From Alitta virens (lineage: Eukaryota > Annelida > Polychaeta > Phyllodocida > Nereididae): 64,000 nt of DNA. Below the pieces are notes generated by a model. The model did not search any database. It saw nothing but the letters and a program-made list of their open reading frames with translations, and was not told the DNA's origin. The DNA is taken from positions 14,022,215 through 14,086,214 of the forward strand of contig OW028574.1 in assembly GCA_932294295.1 (NCBI GenBank). The letters are read 5' to 3'. Of the stretch, positions 61,575 through 64,000 are shown piece after piece (position 1 is the first letter of the stretch; every line of letters begins with the position of its first letter). The translations under genes were made by a program, and so were the position numbers.

Positions 61575-62765
61575 AATCAGCCTAAATATTTTTTGCTTTA
61601 GACAATGATTGTATTTATCAAACAATGATGGTTAGCTTACACGTTCAACGTTAAGACAAATAATTTCTTAATTGGATTTTTAACAAAATTTTGGATGAAC
61701 ACCAGTGAAACAAATTTTTGTCTGAAACAGAAATTATATTTTCTTAGAGTGCAGTTATCACAAAGTTAAACAAATAGCTCTCATTTTACACCTAATTTCA
61801 TAGACTTGGAAACTTAATTCAGGATGACATCATGAATTCAGGACTCCCATTGCCTCTGCTAATGGGCTTTTGGATTCACACGATGTCCTCTGGATTTAGT
61901 CTTTGATATCAGTGTAGGCCTACCCTTTGTTTATCTCAGGTAAATCATTGATCCTTAACATGAAAAAATATTTCTATTCATTGTACATTTACCCCTGGTA
62001 CATAAATTTCATTTTCCTTCACATGTCTGGTCCTATTACCCTAGTATACACTTCAATTGCCATAGTGAATTAGTGATTTCATAACACAAATAATCTGGTG
62101 CCAAATGTCACAAAATAATCTCTTCTCTGTTCATAGTAACATTCTCATTCTTTTATTCAACAGAAATCTAAAATGCAGAAGTTTGGCCTGAGCCACATTC
62201 TCACAGTAGTAGGTATTATTAAATAAGACCACATATCAATTTGGATTATTGTTAGCCTTAATAGTGAGGTTCTAATGTATAGTATACATGGCTTTCTAAT
62301 AGTAACTTGTTTCTTGGGTGTGGTTTCCTCAGCAAGTTAGCAATAATTTTCAAGTCCCATTCAATTACATTTGACATAGATATTGCCATTTAACATGCGA
62401 TCTTGTCTCAGTGAAATGACCTGTTATTACAAACTGATTACTATTTTGATATTGCGTAGGAGCCTCACTGACACGCAAATAAAAGAGTATGTAATGAAAG
62501 ACTGTGAGCTGTGGGCAAACAGGCATGCTACTTACTTAGTCTATGACTATGTCTCAATGCTACACTCTTAGAAAGTATTGTCTGTTTCAGAAAAATGATT
62601 CTTTAGCTGGTGGCCATCAACAATTTTGATTAAAATCACCCAAGATATTGTTTGTCTTCAGACAATGGTTGCATAGTTCAAACATTGATGTTGGTTAGCT
62701 TGCACAATTCAATGTCTAAGGCCAAACAATATTATATCTTGGCTGATTTTGGATGGACACCAGCT
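61575..62765 (+). repeat. Pair of diverged direct repeats about 1 kb apart
   Basis: The copies at about 61575-61712 and 62632-62765 share GACAATG-TTG, GGTTAGCTT, TTTTGGATG and ACACCAG in the same order and spacing. They look like two old copies of one dispersed repeat. Confidence 0.55.
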
Positions 62766-62820
62766 AAGCAATCATGTACTTGGTCTGAATTAAGCTTAGT
62801 CAGCTCATATGACCAGCTGC

Positions 62821-62984
62821 CAGAGGCAGATGTAATGATGAGATGATATTGCTTGTAGTCCACACAATGTTACATTTATCCCATGGGTGGGGTCTTTTAC
62901 TTTGCTGAGATGAAGCTCATGAAAAGTGCCTGAGCCAGTGTTCAAGCCTGGGACCTTCAGCAGAGCTGGTCTAAATTGTCAAAT
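62821..62984 (-). repeat. Truncated SINE copy
   Basis: On the minus strand it reads AGCTCTGCTGAAGGTCCCAGGC, then GTAAAAGACCCCACCCATGGG, in the same order as the full copies. The GATGAGACGTTAAATTGG core is deleted. Confidence 0.6.
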
Positions 62985-64000
62985 AAATATATACAATTGT
63001 AACTCGCTTTCTGATCAACATTTTTTGAAAAACCCCCATTCAATGCTGGGTTTACATGAGATCATCCTTGAGTCCAGTTCTCATTGTAGTTACATGAGCC
63101 GGTATCAGGTCGAAACGTCCGAAAACCGAAACGTCCAAACCCATGAAGTCCGATTCCCTAAACTTACGAAAAGTGTCCGAAACGTCCGAAAATAATTGTT
63201 CTGCCGTTTTATGTACTTTTACGCAATAGTTTGTTAAAAATTCATTTAATTTCTTTTACATACAAGTTCTGTCTGCAGTTTAACATGAGATTTGATGAAC
63301 AAGACCTTGTTTTAGTGATTTTATTAAGTTAAAGCTGACCGCACCAATCGGATGTTTCGGATTATGGATCTTGTACTCAAGGACTATGAGCCAAGGTCAA
63401 GTGTGACTTAAAAGTTGCATACACTGTATTTTCATTTCAAGTTGTTAACAAGTCGAGAAAGATACCATGAGCATTTAAGCTTAATAGGAGTTATGGGAAT
63501 TGCAGAAGTACAGTGTTGACGTGCTATCTGCATGGTCGTATTTAACACCTTTTATTGATCTATTTAAAATATATTTAAAGATGGTTTATAAACGAAGGGT
63601 TGTTTTTAATAAAGTTTGACCAAAATGGAGTGAGCACCAGCTTAAAATGTAACATGCCTAATTAAGTAAAAAACAGATGTTTGATTTTTGAGCATGCAAT
63701 CATGACGCAACCAACACGACAGTTTGCCATTTTTAAATCGCTTCTCTTGACTCTTTTAAGCAAAATAACTAATAAAAGCTACTGGCCACAAATGATGACA
63801 ATGAGAGCAGTTGCCTGCTGAGCTTTGTCATCACAGTTTGCTGAGTTTGCTGCTGCTGTTGCTGCTATCACAAAGTGTTATCAGTAGCCCAAGCCATTTG
63901 GCCATCTGTGGTCACTCTGCAAGGACACTTCAGCACAAAAAACTGTCCTCTTATCCAGAAAAAAAGGGTCCTCGTAAAGAATGGCTGCACACTTGCACGA
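62985..64000. other. Right-end sequence, no gene recognised
   Basis: Contains a cluster of CGAAACGTCC-like motifs (63109-63190) and a short GCT repeat near 63847-63868. No exon chain or protein motif was found. Confidence 0.4.

Noticed and set aside
7860..64000. CRISPR array, operon, riboswitch or bacterial promoter signals
   Set aside because: The window is clearly eukaryotic; the repeats seen are microsatellites, tandem repeats or transposon ends without spacer structure.

Overview
The window is nuclear DNA from an animal, most likely an AT-rich marine invertebrate. The evidence is two intron-rich metazoan genes, GT-AG introns from about 90 bp to 12 kb, and a diverse load of decayed transposons (Ty3/gypsy, Jockey/CR1-type LINE fragments, Tc1, hAT-like MITEs, tRNA-derived SINEs). 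The exact phylum cannot be fixed from the sequence; a deuterostome would fit but is an inference.

Layout. At 1-2782 (minus) lies the uninterrupted 5' part of a Ty3/gypsy gag-pol frame that runs off the left edge, with a tRNA-Ser-type primer site just upstream. A LINE scrap follows. At 3478-5046 (plus) is a single-exon gene for an ankyrin-repeat protein fused to a complete caspase domain, with its own CCAAT and TATA boxes. From 5047 to 14852 there is no recognised cellular gene; this stretch holds LINE fragments and a Tc1 transposon (9916-11593) with exact TA duplications and one frameshift. At 14876-20619 (plus) is a 13-exon GNPAT gene (peroxisomal dihydroxyacetone-phosphate acyltransferase, ending in the AKL peroxisomal signal). 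Three of its introns carry hAT-like MITEs, and one inserted exactly at a splice donor. At 26922-52193 (minus) is a 12-exon PP2A B56 regulatory subunit gene (PPP2R5, alpha/epsilon type) with first and second introns of 11.9 and 8.8 kb. GNPAT and PPP2R5 converge across 6.3 kb that probably holds both 3' UTRs. At 54390-58774 is a young non-autonomous LTR element: 260-bp LTRs differing at 3 sites, a primer site, a polypurine tract and no recognised gag-pol, but two families of internal repeats. The right end (58.8-64 kb) holds MITE, SINE and microsatellite sequence only.

The three cellular genes do different jobs: ether-lipid synthesis, phosphatase targeting, and a predicted protease with an ankyrin prodomain. 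No operon-like or pathway link is visible. The most unusual item is the ankyrin-caspase. The most informative genomic events are the MITE that duplicated a GNPAT splice donor and the coding-empty LTR element.
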